Source: an uncultured Butyrivibrio sp. (GTDB lineage Bacteria > Bacillota > Clostridia > Lachnospirales > Lachnospiraceae). From it: a DNA stretch of 51,526 nt. The position numbers and the translations under genes were made by a program. Under the pieces are notes generated by a model. That model was not told the DNA's origin. It searched no databases and saw only the letters and a list, made by a program, of their open reading frames with translations. Where the stretch lies: positions 1 through 51,526 of the forward strand of contig CAMVNV010000008.1 in the NCBI GenBank assembly GCA_947168935.1, in the 5' to 3' direction. Every line of letters begins with the position of its first letter. Position 1 is the stretch's first letter. This document shows, piece by piece, positions 26,298 through 34,917 of the stretch.

Positions 26298-26942
26298 TTA
26301 AAGATTACTTGAGTCATATCCATCAATAATAACATGATGATCTTCAACTCTGACCTTACCCTGAGCTATCAAGTTAATAGCCTTTGGCATGATCTTCCAT
26401 TCAGCCTGTTCCATAACACGCTTTTGGAGTATTTCAGGTGTATCTCCCTGTTCAACCATAACAGCCTTCTGCAGGATGATAGGACCTGTATCTGTTCCCT
26501 CATCTACAAAATGAACTGTTGCACCTGTAACTCTTACGCCTCTTTCAAGGACCTTTTCATGAACATGAAGTCCATAATAGCCCTGTCCGCAAAATGACGG
26601 AATAAGTGCAGGATGAATATTGATTATACGATTTGGAAATGCCTTTACTATTTCCTGTGGAATAACTACCATGCAGCCTGCCAGTACTACAAGATCAGGC
26701 TCTGCACTTTGAAGTGTCTCAAGGAAGTCTTTATTAAACTCCTGTCTTGTAAGATAAGTTTTGGGAGACTTACAAACAGCAGGAATCCCTGCCTTTTTTG
26801 CTCTTTCAAGAGCATATGCATTGGGATTATTAGAAAAGACAAGCACGATCTTAGTATCCTTGATGATACCTGATTCAATGCCATCTATTATCGCCTGAAG
26901 GTTAGTTCCTCCCCCTGATACACAAACAGCTATCTTCAGCAT
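26298..26942 (-). CDS. purN: Phosphoribosylglycinamide formyltransferase
   Basis: PurN transfers the formyl group from 10-formyl-THF to GAR. The 214-residue enzyme has the N-terminal phosphate-binding VSGGGTNLQAIID, the catalytic region RIINIHPALIPSF with the conserved Asn and His, and GATVHFVDEGTDTGPII with the catalytic Asp. Its ATG lies within the end of purM (7-bp overlap), so translation is coupled. It is slightly longer than the E. coli enzyme at the C-terminus. Confidence 0.97.
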   Translation of the reverse strand: MLKIAVCVSGGGTNLQAIIDGIESGIIKDTKIVLVFSNNPNAYALERAKKAGIPAVCKSPKTYLTRQEFNKDFLETLQSAEPDLVVLAGCMVVIPQEIVKAFPNRIINIHPALIPSFCGQGYYGLHVHEKVLERGVRVTGATVHFVDEGTDTGPIILQKAVMVEQGDTPEILQKRVMEQAEWKIMPKAINLIAQGKVRVEDHHVIIDGYDSSNL

Positions 26943-27967
26943 AATGTAACACCCTTCTCGCCATCTTCGATCTTACCAACAACATAAGGTGTCTCGCCTG
27001 AAGCCTTAACAGCTTCCATGGTCTTGTCAACATCTGCAGGATCTACGCACAGAACCATTCCAAGACCCATGTTGTAAGTGTTATACATCATCTGGTCATC
27101 GATCTCACCCTTCTTCTGCATAAGCTTGAAGATAGCAGGGATCTCGTAGCTGTTCTTCTCGATAACAGCTCTCTTTCCTTCAGGAAGCATACGAGGAACG
27201 TTCTCATAGAATCCGCCACCTGTGATATGGCTGCAGCCCTTAACCTTAACGCCTGCATTCTTTACAGACTTCATCATGTGAACATAGATACGTGTAGGCT
27301 CGATGAGAGCTTCACCAAGAGTCTTGCCAAGTTCATCATAATATGTATCAAGGCTCTCTTTAGTCATTTCAAATACTTTACGAACAAGTGAGAATCCATT
27401 TGAATGAACACCGCTTGATGCTACTCCGATAAGAACATCACCTGCTTTAATAGTGCTTCCATCAATAAGATCTTTTTTCTCACAAACACCAACGGAGAAA
27501 CCTGCAAGATCGTACTCATCTTCAGGCATTAGACCTGGATGCTCAGCAGTCTCACCACCAACAAGTGCACAGTCAGCCATCTTACAACCTTCTGCAACAC
27601 CCTTAACTATAGTTGCGATCTTTTCAGGATAGTTCTTACCACAAGCAATATAATCAAGGAAAAAGAGTGGCTCGCCACCTGCACAGGCAACGTCGTTAAC
27701 ACACATGGCAACACAGTCGATACCAACAGTATCATGCTTATCCATAAGGAATGCCAGTTTGATCTTAGTACCAACACCATCTGTTCCTGATAAAAGAACC
27801 GGATTTTCCATGTCCTTAATTGCTGCAAGATCAAATGCTCCGGAGAATCCTCCGATGCCTCCCATTACCTCAGGACGTGTTGTCTGCTTAACATACTTTT
27901 TCATTAATTCTACAGACTCGTATCCAGCCTCAATATCTACGCCTGCGTTCTTGTAATTCAGTGCCAC
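26936..27967 (-). CDS. purM: Phosphoribosylformylglycinamidine cyclo-ligase
   Basis: PurM closes the imidazole ring of FGAM to give AIR. The 343-residue protein shows the AIR synthase fold with YKNAGVDIEAGYE at the start, LLSGTDGVGTKIKLA near residue 58, CVNDVACAGGEPLFFLDYIA, and VGGETAEHPGLM. It overlaps purN and follows purE by 87 bp, so purE-purM-purN form an operon. The product of PurL, encoded 20 kb away, is its substrate. Confidence 0.97.
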   Translation of the reverse strand: MALNYKNAGVDIEAGYESVELMKKYVKQTTRPEVMGGIGGFSGAFDLAAIKDMENPVLLSGTDGVGTKIKLAFLMDKHDTVGIDCVAMCVNDVACAGGEPLFFLDYIACGKNYPEKIATIVKGVAEGCKMADCALVGGETAEHPGLMPEDEYDLAGFSVGVCEKKDLIDGSTIKAGDVLIGVASSGVHSNGFSLVRKVFEMTKESLDTYYDELGKTLGEALIEPTRIYVHMMKSVKNAGVKVKGCSHITGGGFYENVPRMLPEGKRAVIEKNSYEIPAIFKLMQKKGEIDDQMMYNTYNMGLGMVLCVDPADVDKTMEAVKASGETPYVVGKIEDGEKGVTLC

Positions 27968-28054
27968 TTCTTGTTCCTCCTAAAATATACCTTTTAAAAA
28001 TTATTGTTACTCATAGAATAGTTAAGGAATCAAAAACAAATTTTGTTCCTTTAA

Positions 28055-28555
28055 TCAATAGTTCTTGTATCCAACCTTGGAAAGCTTCTCATCTTTTGCA
28101 ATAACGCTTTCTTTAAGAGAAGCTGAATAGTCTTTTAATCTCTTAAGGAGCTCAGGATCACTTGTTGCAAGGATCTTAGCTGCAAGAATCCCGGCATTAG
28201 CGCCCCCGTTGATTGCAACTGTAGCTACAGGAATACCCGTAGGCATCTGTACTATAGAATAAAGAGAATCACGTCCGCCAAGTGATGTTGTATGCATAGG
28301 GATTCCTATTACAGGAAGCGGGAAGATTGCTGCGCACATTCCCGGAAGATGAGCTGCCATACCGGCTCCGGCTATGATAACCTTATATCCCTTCTCCTCA
28401 GCGCTGTTTGCATAATCAAAAAATTCCTGAGGTTCTCTGTGTGCAGATATAATATGCATCTCATAAGATATTCCAAGTTCTTCGAGAATATCTGCCGCCT
28501 TCGCCATGACCGGCATATCAGAATCCGATCCCATTACAATACCAACCTGTGCCAT
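28055..28555 (-). CDS. purE: N5-carboxyaminoimidazole ribonucleotide mutase, class I
   Basis: Class I PurE shifts the carboxyl group of N5-CAIR to give CAIR; it needs PurK, which is not in this window. The 166-residue chain starts with VGIVMGSDSDMPVM and contains SAHREPQ with the catalytic His, and the GAGMAAHLPG loop. I prefer the second ATG (28555), because AAGGAG lies eight bases upstream; the ATG two codons earlier is only two bases from that site. It heads the purE-M-N cluster. No purine riboswitch is visible upstream. Confidence 0.96.
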   Translation of the reverse strand: MAQVGIVMGSDSDMPVMAKAADILEELGISYEMHIISAHREPQEFFDYANSAEEKGYKVIIAGAGMAAHLPGMCAAIFPLPVIGIPMHTTSLGGRDSLYSIVQMPTGIPVATVAINGGANAGILAAKILATSDPELLKRLKDYSASLKESVIAKDEKLSKVGYKNY

Positions 28556-28658
28556 TTGCATTGCTCCTTTTTTAACTATTTAATTCTTTATTTGATACAT
28601 GCCGCACCTCAAGATAGGAGATCCGGACACGCATAAATATCCCATTACTAAAATGCGA

Positions 28659-29105
28659 TCAAATAGATCCCATTACTGTCAAAAAGACTACTATTAGTAT
28701 ATTAAGAGTGTTAATTATGATTCCCAGAGCCGGGAATATTTTGAAAATCTTTTTTTGCTTCATTGCAAGAATACCAAGTACGAGACCTGCAATGCTGTAT
28801 CCAAATGCAAGAAATACAGCTACACCATACTTGATATCCGCCTGTCCACCGGCATCAAAAGCCGCCTTCACGCAAGACATAAGCGCGAAAGCAGCAATTA
28901 CGCTCAGTATGAAAGACAGGATACCCTTCCTCGGGTGCACATTGTCAGTAAAGATATAACGTCTTTTGAACATAAGTGCACGCAAACGGAAGTGTTTTTT
29001 CTTTTTCTTTTTGTGTTTATGCGCGTGGTAAGTCTCTCCGGTATCCTTCTCCCATGGATTTTTATCCCATGGTCTTTGGCTCCACGGCTGAATTCTGTTA
29101 CTCAA
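28659..29105 (-). CDS. Small three-helix membrane protein of unknown function
   Basis: This 148-residue protein has a polar, Trp- and Lys/His-rich N-terminus (a run of basic residues near 29-37) and three predicted membrane helices (about 61-81, 92-114, 123-146). The topology resembles DUF4190-like or similar small membrane families, but I do not recognise it with confidence. It begins with TTG overlapping the stop codon of the 50-aa gene upstream (TTGA), so it is translationally coupled to it. It lies between pyrE and purE on the same strand. No role in nucleotide synthesis can be inferred beyond position. Confidence 0.75.
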   Translation of the reverse strand: MSNRIQPWSQRPWDKNPWEKDTGETYHAHKHKKKKKKHFRLRALMFKRRYIFTDNVHPRKGILSFILSVIAAFALMSCVKAAFDAGGQADIKYGVAVFLAFGYSIAGLVLGILAMKQKKIFKIFPALGIIINTLNILIVVFLTVMGSI

Positions 29106-29254
29106 AATAAAATCTTCTTACGTCCACTAAGGAGTTTTGCTCCACTTACTATAAGGAGGACTCCTGCAGCTACACCAGCAATTATTGAAACTACACCGAA
29201 TGTGATATTAAGCGCTCCGGTCTTGCCCATAAGCTTATATGTTTTTTCTTCCAT
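29102..29254 (-). CDS. 50-aa single-helix membrane peptide
   Basis: A complete small frame starts MEEKTYKLMGKTGALNI and ends with a positively charged GRKKILF tail. A hydrophobic, Gly/Ala-rich helix covers about residues 17-40. AGGAGG lies eight bases before the ATG at 29254, which strongly supports translation. Its stop overlaps the TTG start of the next membrane protein, and pyrE ends 28 bp upstream. The pair may act together in the membrane; the function is unknown. Confidence 0.75.
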   Translation of the reverse strand: MEEKTYKLMGKTGALNITFGVVSIIAGVAAGVLLIVSGAKLLSGRKKILF

Positions 29255-29281
29255 CTATAAAGCCTCCTACACTTTATTTAT

Positions 29282-29968
29282 TCAAGCCTTGACAGCACCA
29301 TATTCTTTATAGTACTCGTCAATCTTCTTTTTAATATCCTTGGTAAGGATAACTTCACCATCGATAGGTCTGTTGTAAAGATACTCAACAACATCAGACA
29401 TTGTTACGATAGCATGTGTACCAAAACCATACTTTTCATGAATTTCGTCAAGAGCAGACATGTCTGACTCAAGACCCTTTTCTTCACGATTAAGAGAAAC
29501 CATAAGTCCTACTACATCAACATCGTCTGCCTGAGCCTGGATTATAGGATATGTCTCTTCGATAGACTTACCTGATGTTGTAACGTCCTCGATAATAAGA
29601 ACACGGTCTCCGTTTTTGATCTTGCTTCCAAGAAGGATTCCCTTATCACCGTGATCTTTGATCTCCTTACGGTTTGAACAATACTTTATATCTCTGCCAT
29701 AGAGCTGACTGATTGCTGCACAGGTTGATACAGCAAGCGGGATACCCTTGTAGGCAGGTCCGAATAAAATGTCAAATTCAAGGCCAAAAGTTTCATGAAT
29801 TGCTCTTGCATAGAACTCACCAAGTTTTCTGAGCTGAGTTCCTGTTACATATGCTCCGGCATTCATAAAGAATGGAGACTTTCTTCCACTCTTAAGTGTG
29901 AAATCGCCGAATTTCAGGACATTACTGTCCACCATGAAATTAATAAACTCTTCCTTGTACTTTTCCAT
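29282..29968 (-). CDS. pyrE: Orotate phosphoribosyltransferase
   Basis: PyrE joins orotate and PRPP to form OMP. The 228-residue protein has an N-terminal SGRKSPFFMNAG substrate region, FGPAYKGIPLAV, the conserved NRKEIKDHG catalytic loop, and the PRPP-binding motif VLIIEDVTTSGKS. It is followed by the small membrane pair and preceded by pyrF (137-bp gap). With pyrF it gives the last two steps of UMP synthesis. Confidence 0.97.
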   Translation of the reverse strand: MEKYKEEFINFMVDSNVLKFGDFTLKSGRKSPFFMNAGAYVTGTQLRKLGEFYARAIHETFGLEFDILFGPAYKGIPLAVSTCAAISQLYGRDIKYCSNRKEIKDHGDKGILLGSKIKNGDRVLIIEDVTTSGKSIEETYPIIQAQADDVDVVGLMVSLNREEKGLESDMSALDEIHEKYGFGTHAIVTMSDVVEYLYNRPIDGEVILTKDIKKKIDEYYKEYGAVKA

Positions 29969-30105
29969 GTGATCAATCCTCTGTGTTTTTTATTTATTCC
30001 GCGTGACGCGGTTTCGTACAACTTTTGTTCTAAAAACAGTTTCAATCTATGAATTTCATTCTTATTAAATATGCATTTAATGAACGGTACTATATTTCAA
30101 GATCA

Positions 30106-31023
30106 TTATTTAATGGCCGAGTTAATATCTTCTTTCATATCAAATACTGCAGCCCTTGCAGCTTCTCCGACATTATCGCCGAACTTAGCATACTTTTCAT
30201 TCTGCCATGCAGCAATTATTCCTCTTGATGAGTTAACGATAGCACCAAGACCATCTTTATTAAAGAAGCCCTTAAGATCGCTACCCTTGCCGCCCTGAGC
30301 TCCGTATCCCGGAACAAGGATAAAGGCATGAGGCATGATACTGCGGAGTTTAGCGCCCATTTCAGGGTATGTTGCACCAACAACTGCGCCTACATTAGAG
30401 TAGTCACCTTCCATGGAAGTTTTACCCCACTCTTCAACCATAGCACCAACATGCTCATATAAAGGCTTACCATCTATTAATCTGTCCTGGAATTCGCCAC
30501 TTGAAGGATTAGATGTCTTGACAAGGACAAAGATTCCCTTGTCTTCAGAATTACAAACATCTATAAATGGCTTAACACCGTCACTTCCCAAATAAGGGTT
30601 GACTGTTGCGAAATCTTCATTGAAACCTGAAAACTTTTTTGAACCAATTGTAACACTACCTAAATGACCGATAGCATAAGACTCTGAAGTAGAGCCAATA
30701 TCGCCTCTTTTAATATCACCGATAACAAGGAGGCCTTTTTCGTGACAATAATCAACTGTTTTTTTGAAGGCAATAAGTCCGTCTATACCAAGCTGCTCGT
30801 ACATTGCGATCTGTGGCTTAACCGCCGGGATCACATCATATACAGTATCGATTATTTCCTTATTGAACTGCCAAAGCGCATCAGCTGCACCTGCTGGCGT
30901 CTCACCAAACTCTTTAAAAGAACTTTCCTTAATTCGATCCGGAATCATTGATAGCTTCGGATCCAGACCCACCACAATGGGTGCATCAGTCTTTTGGATA
31001 GCTGATATCAGCTTCTGAATCAT
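30106..31023 (-). CDS. pyrF: Orotidine 5'-phosphate decarboxylase, type 2
   Basis: PyrF decarboxylates OMP to UMP. The 305-residue length and sequence match the type 2 (long) subfamily: PIVVGLDPKL near the start, the catalytic VIGDIKRGDIGSTSESYA with the Asp-Lys-Asp network, and PGYGAQGGKG for phosphate binding. The ATG at 31023 has AAGGGG upstream and is preferred to a longer in-frame start at 31056. A good promoter (31081-31108) places its leader at about 50 nt. PyrE follows. Confidence 0.96.
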   Translation of the reverse strand: MIQKLISAIQKTDAPIVVGLDPKLSMIPDRIKESSFKEFGETPAGAADALWQFNKEIIDTVYDVIPAVKPQIAMYEQLGIDGLIAFKKTVDYCHEKGLLVIGDIKRGDIGSTSESYAIGHLGSVTIGSKKFSGFNEDFATVNPYLGSDGVKPFIDVCNSEDKGIFVLVKTSNPSSGEFQDRLIDGKPLYEHVGAMVEEWGKTSMEGDYSNVGAVVGATYPEMGAKLRSIMPHAFILVPGYGAQGGKGSDLKGFFNKDGLGAIVNSSRGIIAAWQNEKYAKFGDNVGEAARAAVFDMKEDINSAIK

Positions 31024-31080
31024 GAATACTGTCCCCTTTTTCTCATTATTAAACAAGGTACATGACCTTAAACAGTTTAT

Positions 31081-31108
31081 ATAATATCATAGAATTTCTA
31101 AATGTCAC
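31081..31108 (-). promoter_or_regulatory. Promoter of pyrF-pyrE
   Basis: GTGACA, a 16-bp spacer and TATTAT on the minus strand lead to a start near 31074. The leader has a small AAGGT/ACCTT stem (31055-31069). No PyrR-type attenuator is visible. Confidence 0.55.
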
Positions 31109-31148
31109 ACTTATTTGTAAAAAAACAAAAAGAATTTTTAAAATACCT

Positions 31149-31189
31149 AAAAAAACTGCATTGTCTTCCTATAAAACAACACAGTTTTT
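31149..31189 (-). terminator. Terminator of the glnA-ANTAR unit
   Basis: On the minus strand, the AAAACTG/CAGTTTT stem with an inner four-base stem and an internal loop is followed by six or more Ts. It overlaps the ANTAR stop codon. Confidence 0.65.
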
Positions 31190-31742
31190 ATACGCTATTA
31201 AGAGAAATGATCATTTCTGCCGCTTCCACGATGCCAGTACCAGAGTCCATAGAACACTTCTGAAGATAATGATGAGCTTCCGGCTCAGACATATTATGTC
31301 TTTCCATAAGAAGTTCTTTTGCTTTTCTGATGGTTTCTTTCTCTTTTTCAGTTCTCTCTTTTTTTACATTTTCTCTTGCTCTTCTTCTCTTCCTGTTGAC
31401 GCCTTCAAGCATCATATTAAGGGTCGACACAAGAACATCCGTCTGAAGGGGTGTCTGCAACGTTATCACATTCTCCGAAAGCTCTACTTCCTCAAGCTTA
31501 GCGGGAGATGCAATAAGAAGCATCTGAAAATAGGAAGGCAGGTCAGCAGCAAGTTCCTCACAGATCATGTCTCCAAGTCTGTATCCACAGACCAAAACAC
31601 CATTGCCGAGATTTTCCATTGCTGTCAGGGCCTGCGCTCCTGAATTACAGACAGCTGCAACATTAAAGCCTCTTCGGACCAATATATTTTTAAAATTCGC
31701 CGAATCTGTATCTTTTGCAAATGCAACAACTACGTTAGCCAT
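31188..31742 (-). CDS. ANTAR RNA-binding antiterminator with degenerate receiver, downstream of glnA
   Basis: This 184-residue protein has a receiver-like N-terminus (about 1-110), a charged coiled-coil (about 113-140; Arg/Lys/Glu-rich) and an ANTAR domain (about 138-183) with the conserved AKELLMERHNMSEPEAHHYL pattern. ANTAR proteins bind paired hairpins in leader RNAs and prevent termination. The strand that normally carries the phosphorylated Asp reads VLVCGYRLGD, so the acceptor appears missing and control by a kinase is unlikely. It lies three bases after glnA. An ANTAR gene after glnA is known from Clostridium (NitR/GlnR type), so regulation of glnA by antitermination is the best inference. 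Confidence 0.9.
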   Translation of the reverse strand: MANVVVAFAKDTDSANFKNILVRRGFNVAAVCNSGAQALTAMENLGNGVLVCGYRLGDMICEELAADLPSYFQMLLIASPAKLEEVELSENVITLQTPLQTDVLVSTLNMMLEGVNRKRRRARENVKKERTEKEKETIRKAKELLMERHNMSEPEAHHYLQKCSMDSGTGIVEAAEMIISLNSV

Positions 31743-31745
31743 AAA

Positions 31746-33077
31746 TCAGTATTTCCCAAGATATTCGTTCATTTCCCACTGAGTCACACAGCTTCTGAAT
31801 CTCTTCCACTCACCTTCCTTGGCCTCAAGGAGCTTAACACAGACATCTTCTCCAAGGATTTCTTTGATGAGAGAATCTCTATTAAAAGCATTAATTGCCT
31901 GACCAAGAGTCTGTGGAAGTGTCTTAAACTGATCTTTAGCTTCGGTATCATCAGCATGCTGCATTGAAAGCTGCTTTGGTGGCTGCATATCTTTTTCAAT
32001 ACCATCAAGACCTGCTGCTATACAAAGAGCAAGTGCAAGATATGGATTACAGGTTGCATCAGGATTTCGAAGTTCTATCTGAGTCTTATTGCCTCTCTTA
32101 TAAGGAATGCGGATAAGTGAAGTACGATTAGCACTTGATGCTGTCCATGTCATGTTTACAGGAGCATCGTATCCTGGAACAAGACGCTTATATGAGTTAA
32201 TAAGCGGATTAGTCACAAGACTGATTCCTTCCATATGTTCAAGAAGACCTGCGATAAATGAATAAGCTTTTTTGGAAAGGCCAAGTTCATCACTGCTGTC
32301 TGTGAAAACGTTTGTACCGTCATTATCAAAAGCAGAGAAGCTTATATGCATACCTGAACCATTAACACCTTCAAGGGGTTTTGGCATAAATGTAGCATAG
32401 TAGCCATGCTTTCTTGCGATAGTCTTAACAGCCATCTTGAAAGTCTGGATCATATCAGCAATACGGCTTGCCTCATCACTCTCAAAATCAATCTCATGCT
32501 GAGCAGGTGCTATCTCATGATGTGAAGAAAGAATATTGAAGTTCATATCTTCAAGATTAAGGATGATATCACGTCTTACATTCTCTCCCATATCGGCAGG
32601 AGCAACATCAAAATAACCTGCTGTCTCCTTGGTTTCAGGAACAGGATTACCTGAATCATCACATCCAAAAAGGAAAAATTCTATTTCCGGAGTAACCTTG
32701 AAAGAAATTCCCATATCTTCAGCCTTCTTCAGAACTTTTCTGAGGATATTGCGGGGATCGCCTTCAAAAGGTTTTCTATCAAGTGTATATACGTCGCAGA
32801 ACATTCTGGCAACTTTACCGGACTGAGGTCTCCAGGGATATATTTCAAATGAATCAAGATCCGGATACAGATACATCTCGCTTTCATGCTTACGCACAAA
32901 GCCCTCTACTGCAGACCCATCAAAAGTAAGTTCTCTGTCAAGAGCAACTTCCAGCTGTGAAGGAGTAATAGCAATGTTTTTAGGGTTTCCAAATATATCG
33001 CAGAACTGAAGTCTTATAAAAGCTACGTCCTCATCTTCTACAATACGAAATATATCTTCTCTGGTATACTTAGTCAT
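31746..33077 (-). CDS. glnA: Glutamine synthetase type I
   Basis: GlnA makes glutamine from glutamate, ammonia and ATP, supplying the amide nitrogen for CarA and PurL encoded nearby. At 443 residues it matches the GSI family. Visible landmarks are the N-terminal beta-grasp region (FDGSAVEGFVRKHESEMYL), the catalytic HHEIAPAQHEIDF with metal ligands, VNGSGMHISFS, and PYKRGNKTQIELR. The start is placed at the ATG at 33077 with AAAGGA upstream; the frame extends 18 codons further but only through the leader hairpin. The gene sits behind a promoter and a terminator-like leader stem, and the ANTAR gene follows directly. Confidence 0.97.
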   Translation of the reverse strand: MTKYTREDIFRIVEDEDVAFIRLQFCDIFGNPKNIAITPSQLEVALDRELTFDGSAVEGFVRKHESEMYLYPDLDSFEIYPWRPQSGKVARMFCDVYTLDRKPFEGDPRNILRKVLKKAEDMGISFKVTPEIEFFLFGCDDSGNPVPETKETAGYFDVAPADMGENVRRDIILNLEDMNFNILSSHHEIAPAQHEIDFESDEASRIADMIQTFKMAVKTIARKHGYYATFMPKPLEGVNGSGMHISFSAFDNDGTNVFTDSSDELGLSKKAYSFIAGLLEHMEGISLVTNPLINSYKRLVPGYDAPVNMTWTASSANRTSLIRIPYKRGNKTQIELRNPDATCNPYLALALCIAAGLDGIEKDMQPPKQLSMQHADDTEAKDQFKTLPQTLGQAINAFNRDSLIKEILGEDVCVKLLEAKEGEWKRFRSCVTQWEMNEYLGKY

Positions 33078-33117
33078 TTCTTTTATCCTTTCTGACCATT
33101 CAAAGGTATTTAAAAAC

Positions 33118-33164
33118 AATAAAAAAGGCAAGAAGTCCGAATAAACATCGGCGCCCTTGCCTTT
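33118..33164 (-). terminator. Terminator-like hairpin in the glnA leader
   Basis: AAAGGCAAG and CTTGCCTTT form a nine-base stem with an inner CCGA/TCGG stem, followed on the minus strand by a T-rich run into TTTTTTATTG. It begins about four bases after the predicted glnA start point and ends about 40 bases before the ATG, so glnA transcription must pass it. It may also end metQ transcripts. Confidence 0.7.
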
Positions 33165-33174
33165 ATATTATGAT

Positions 33175-33203
33175 ACTATACCTACTAACTTCAATATTTT
33201 CAA
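33175..33203 (-). promoter_or_regulatory. Promoter of glnA
   Basis: TTGAAA (33203-33198), a 17-bp spacer and TATAGT (33180-33175) on the minus strand give a predicted start near 33168, directly before the leader hairpin. Four and five of six consensus bases match. Confidence 0.65.
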
Positions 33204-33261
33204 GTAGGTTTTTTAAAAAAACATGATGCTCAAATAAGAAATCATAGATTCACATTCTTAA

Positions 33262-34137
33262 TTAGTTGCCTTCGTAAGGAACTACAGATCCCTTATACTG
33301 CTCTTCGATCCAAGCCTTAACTTCATCAGACTTAAGAACTTCAACAAGAGCTACGATTCCAGGATTAGACTCGTTGCCTTCCTTAACAGCGATAACGTTA
33401 ACATACTTCTCAGCTGCTTCTGAATCCTGAGCTTCATATGCAAGTGCATCAGTTGCTACTGTAAAGCCAGCTTCCATTGCATAGTTACCATTCATTACTG
33501 CATAGCTTACGCTGTCAAGCTGGTGAGGAACCTGTGCTGCCTCAACTTCAACGATCTTAAGGTTATAAGGGTTCTCAGCGATGTTGTTAACTGTAGCTGT
33601 AAGGCCTGCACCATCTTCAAGCTTAATAAGATCATTAGCTTCAAGAAGGAGAAGTGCTCTAGCTTCGTTAGTTGTATCGTTAGGAATAGCAATTGTATCG
33701 CCATCAGCGATCTCATCAAGGCTCTTCTTATTGCCACCATAGATTCCGAATGGCTCATAGTGGATTCCGCCTGCGTTTACAAGCTTTGTTCCGTTCTGTT
33801 CATTGAAATCATTAAGGTATGTAATGTGCTGGAAGTAGTTAGCATCGAACTCTCCGCCATCTACTACGTTATTGGGCTGAACATAATCTTCGAATACAGT
33901 TATTTCTAATTTGTAACCCTTAGCTTCAAGAGCGCTTGTAACTACATCGCTTTCAAGGATCTCAGCATGTGGTACTGATGTAGCTGCTACTGTGATGATT
34001 TCAAGATCTCCAGATTCCTTACTATCAGCATTCTGAGTGTTATCAGAAGTCTTATTGTCGGCTGATCCACCGCATCCTGTTATAGCGCTGAGTGTAAGTA
34101 CAGATGCAAGTAATGTTGCAAACAGTTTCTTTTTCAT
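33262..34137 (-). CDS. metQ: Methionine-binding lipoprotein MetQ (NlpA family)
   Basis: This 291-residue solute-binding protein of the D-methionine ABC system is a lipoprotein: the leader ends SAITGC with Cys22. The mature part follows the NlpA family pattern (EITVFEDYVQPNNVVDGGEF, then DANYFQHITYLNDFN). It is the third transport gene after metN and metI. It is separated from metI by 102 bp, which lets binding protein levels differ. Methionine is the family's usual ligand; cysteine derivatives are also possible given the linked cysK. Confidence 0.93.
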   Translation of the reverse strand: MKKKLFATLLASVLTLSAITGCGGSADNKTSDNTQNADSKESGDLEIITVAATSVPHAEILESDVVTSALEAKGYKLEITVFEDYVQPNNVVDGGEFDANYFQHITYLNDFNEQNGTKLVNAGGIHYEPFGIYGGNKKSLDEIADGDTIAIPNDTTNEARALLLLEANDLIKLEDGAGLTATVNNIAENPYNLKIVEVEAAQVPHQLDSVSYAVMNGNYAMEAGFTVATDALAYEAQDSEAAEKYVNVIAVKEGNESNPGIVALVEVLKSDEVKAWIEEQYKGSVVPYEGN

Positions 34138-34239
34138 AATAATTCCTCCTAATTTTAAGATTACTCCTCAGATACTTAGAGTGTATCAAACTATTTTTTA
34201 AGTATAAATCATCTTTATTATAGATGTAAACTTAAAAGC

Positions 34240-34917
34240 TTATTTGGTTATTCTCTTATCAAGCTTCTTACTGATCCACATTCCAAAGGCCTGCATTACC
34301 TGTACCATAAGTACAAGCATTATTACTATTACTATAGTAAGGTCATTTTGAAATCTATAATAGCCATACTGAATAGCTACGTCACCAAGGCCTTGGCCAC
34401 CAACAGCTCCTGCCATAGCAGAATATCCAAGGATAGTAGCAAGAGCGATCGTTGCACCTATGATAAGAGATGAACGTGCTTCAGATACCATAACCTTCCA
34501 TACGATGGTCCAGTTTGTAGCTCCCATACTCTGGGCTGCCTCTATTACGCCGTGGTCTACTTCTACAAGAGAAGACTCAACCATTCTGGCAATAAATGGC
34601 GCTGCTGCAAATACAAGAGGTACGATCGTTGCATTCGGTCCCCATGTCTGTCCAACTATCAGCTTGGTAATCGGCATGATAAGTACGAGCAGGATAAGAA
34701 ATGGAATACTTCTAATAATATTAACAAAAATATCCAATAATCTATAAATAAACTTATTAGGTCTTAAGCCATTCTCTGAAGTAATAACAAGACATATACC
34801 GATCGGAATACCAATAAGGTAAGCAAGCAGTGTTGATATAATAACCATGTAAAGGGTTATTCCGGTATTTTCGATCAGAAGGTCGCTATATTCATTCCAA
34901 ATATTAATAAAATTCAT
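34240..34917 (-). CDS. metI: Methionine ABC transporter permease
   Basis: This 225-residue permease has five predicted membrane helices and the EAA-like loop (EVDHGVIEAAQSMGATNWTI) for contact with MetN. Its start overlaps the last base of metN, so the pair is translationally coupled. It matches the small MetI type rather than polar amino acid permeases. Confidence 0.94.
   Translation of the reverse strand: MNFINIWNEYSDLLIENTGITLYMVIISTLLAYLIGIPIGICLVITSENGLRPNKFIYRLLDIFVNIIRSIPFLILLVLIMPITKLIVGQTWGPNATIVPLVFAAAPFIARMVESSLVEVDHGVIEAAQSMGATNWTIVWKVMVSEARSSLIIGATIALATILGYSAMAGAVGGQGLGDVAIQYGYYRFQNDLTIVIVIMLVLMVQVMQAFGMWISKKLDKRITK

Noticed and set aside
28562..28658. Purine riboswitch before purE
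   Set aside because: No three-way junction or conserved purine-aptamer loops are visible; only the short direct repeat.
31024..31187. PyrR attenuator before pyrF
   Set aside because: Only a small five-base stem and the ANTAR-gene terminator are present; no anti-antiterminator fold.
33078..33131. N-terminal extension of glnA by 18 codons
   Set aside because: It would translate the leader hairpin and U-tract, starts with a non-ATG codon, and the ATG at 33077 has a proper ribosome site and the right family length.
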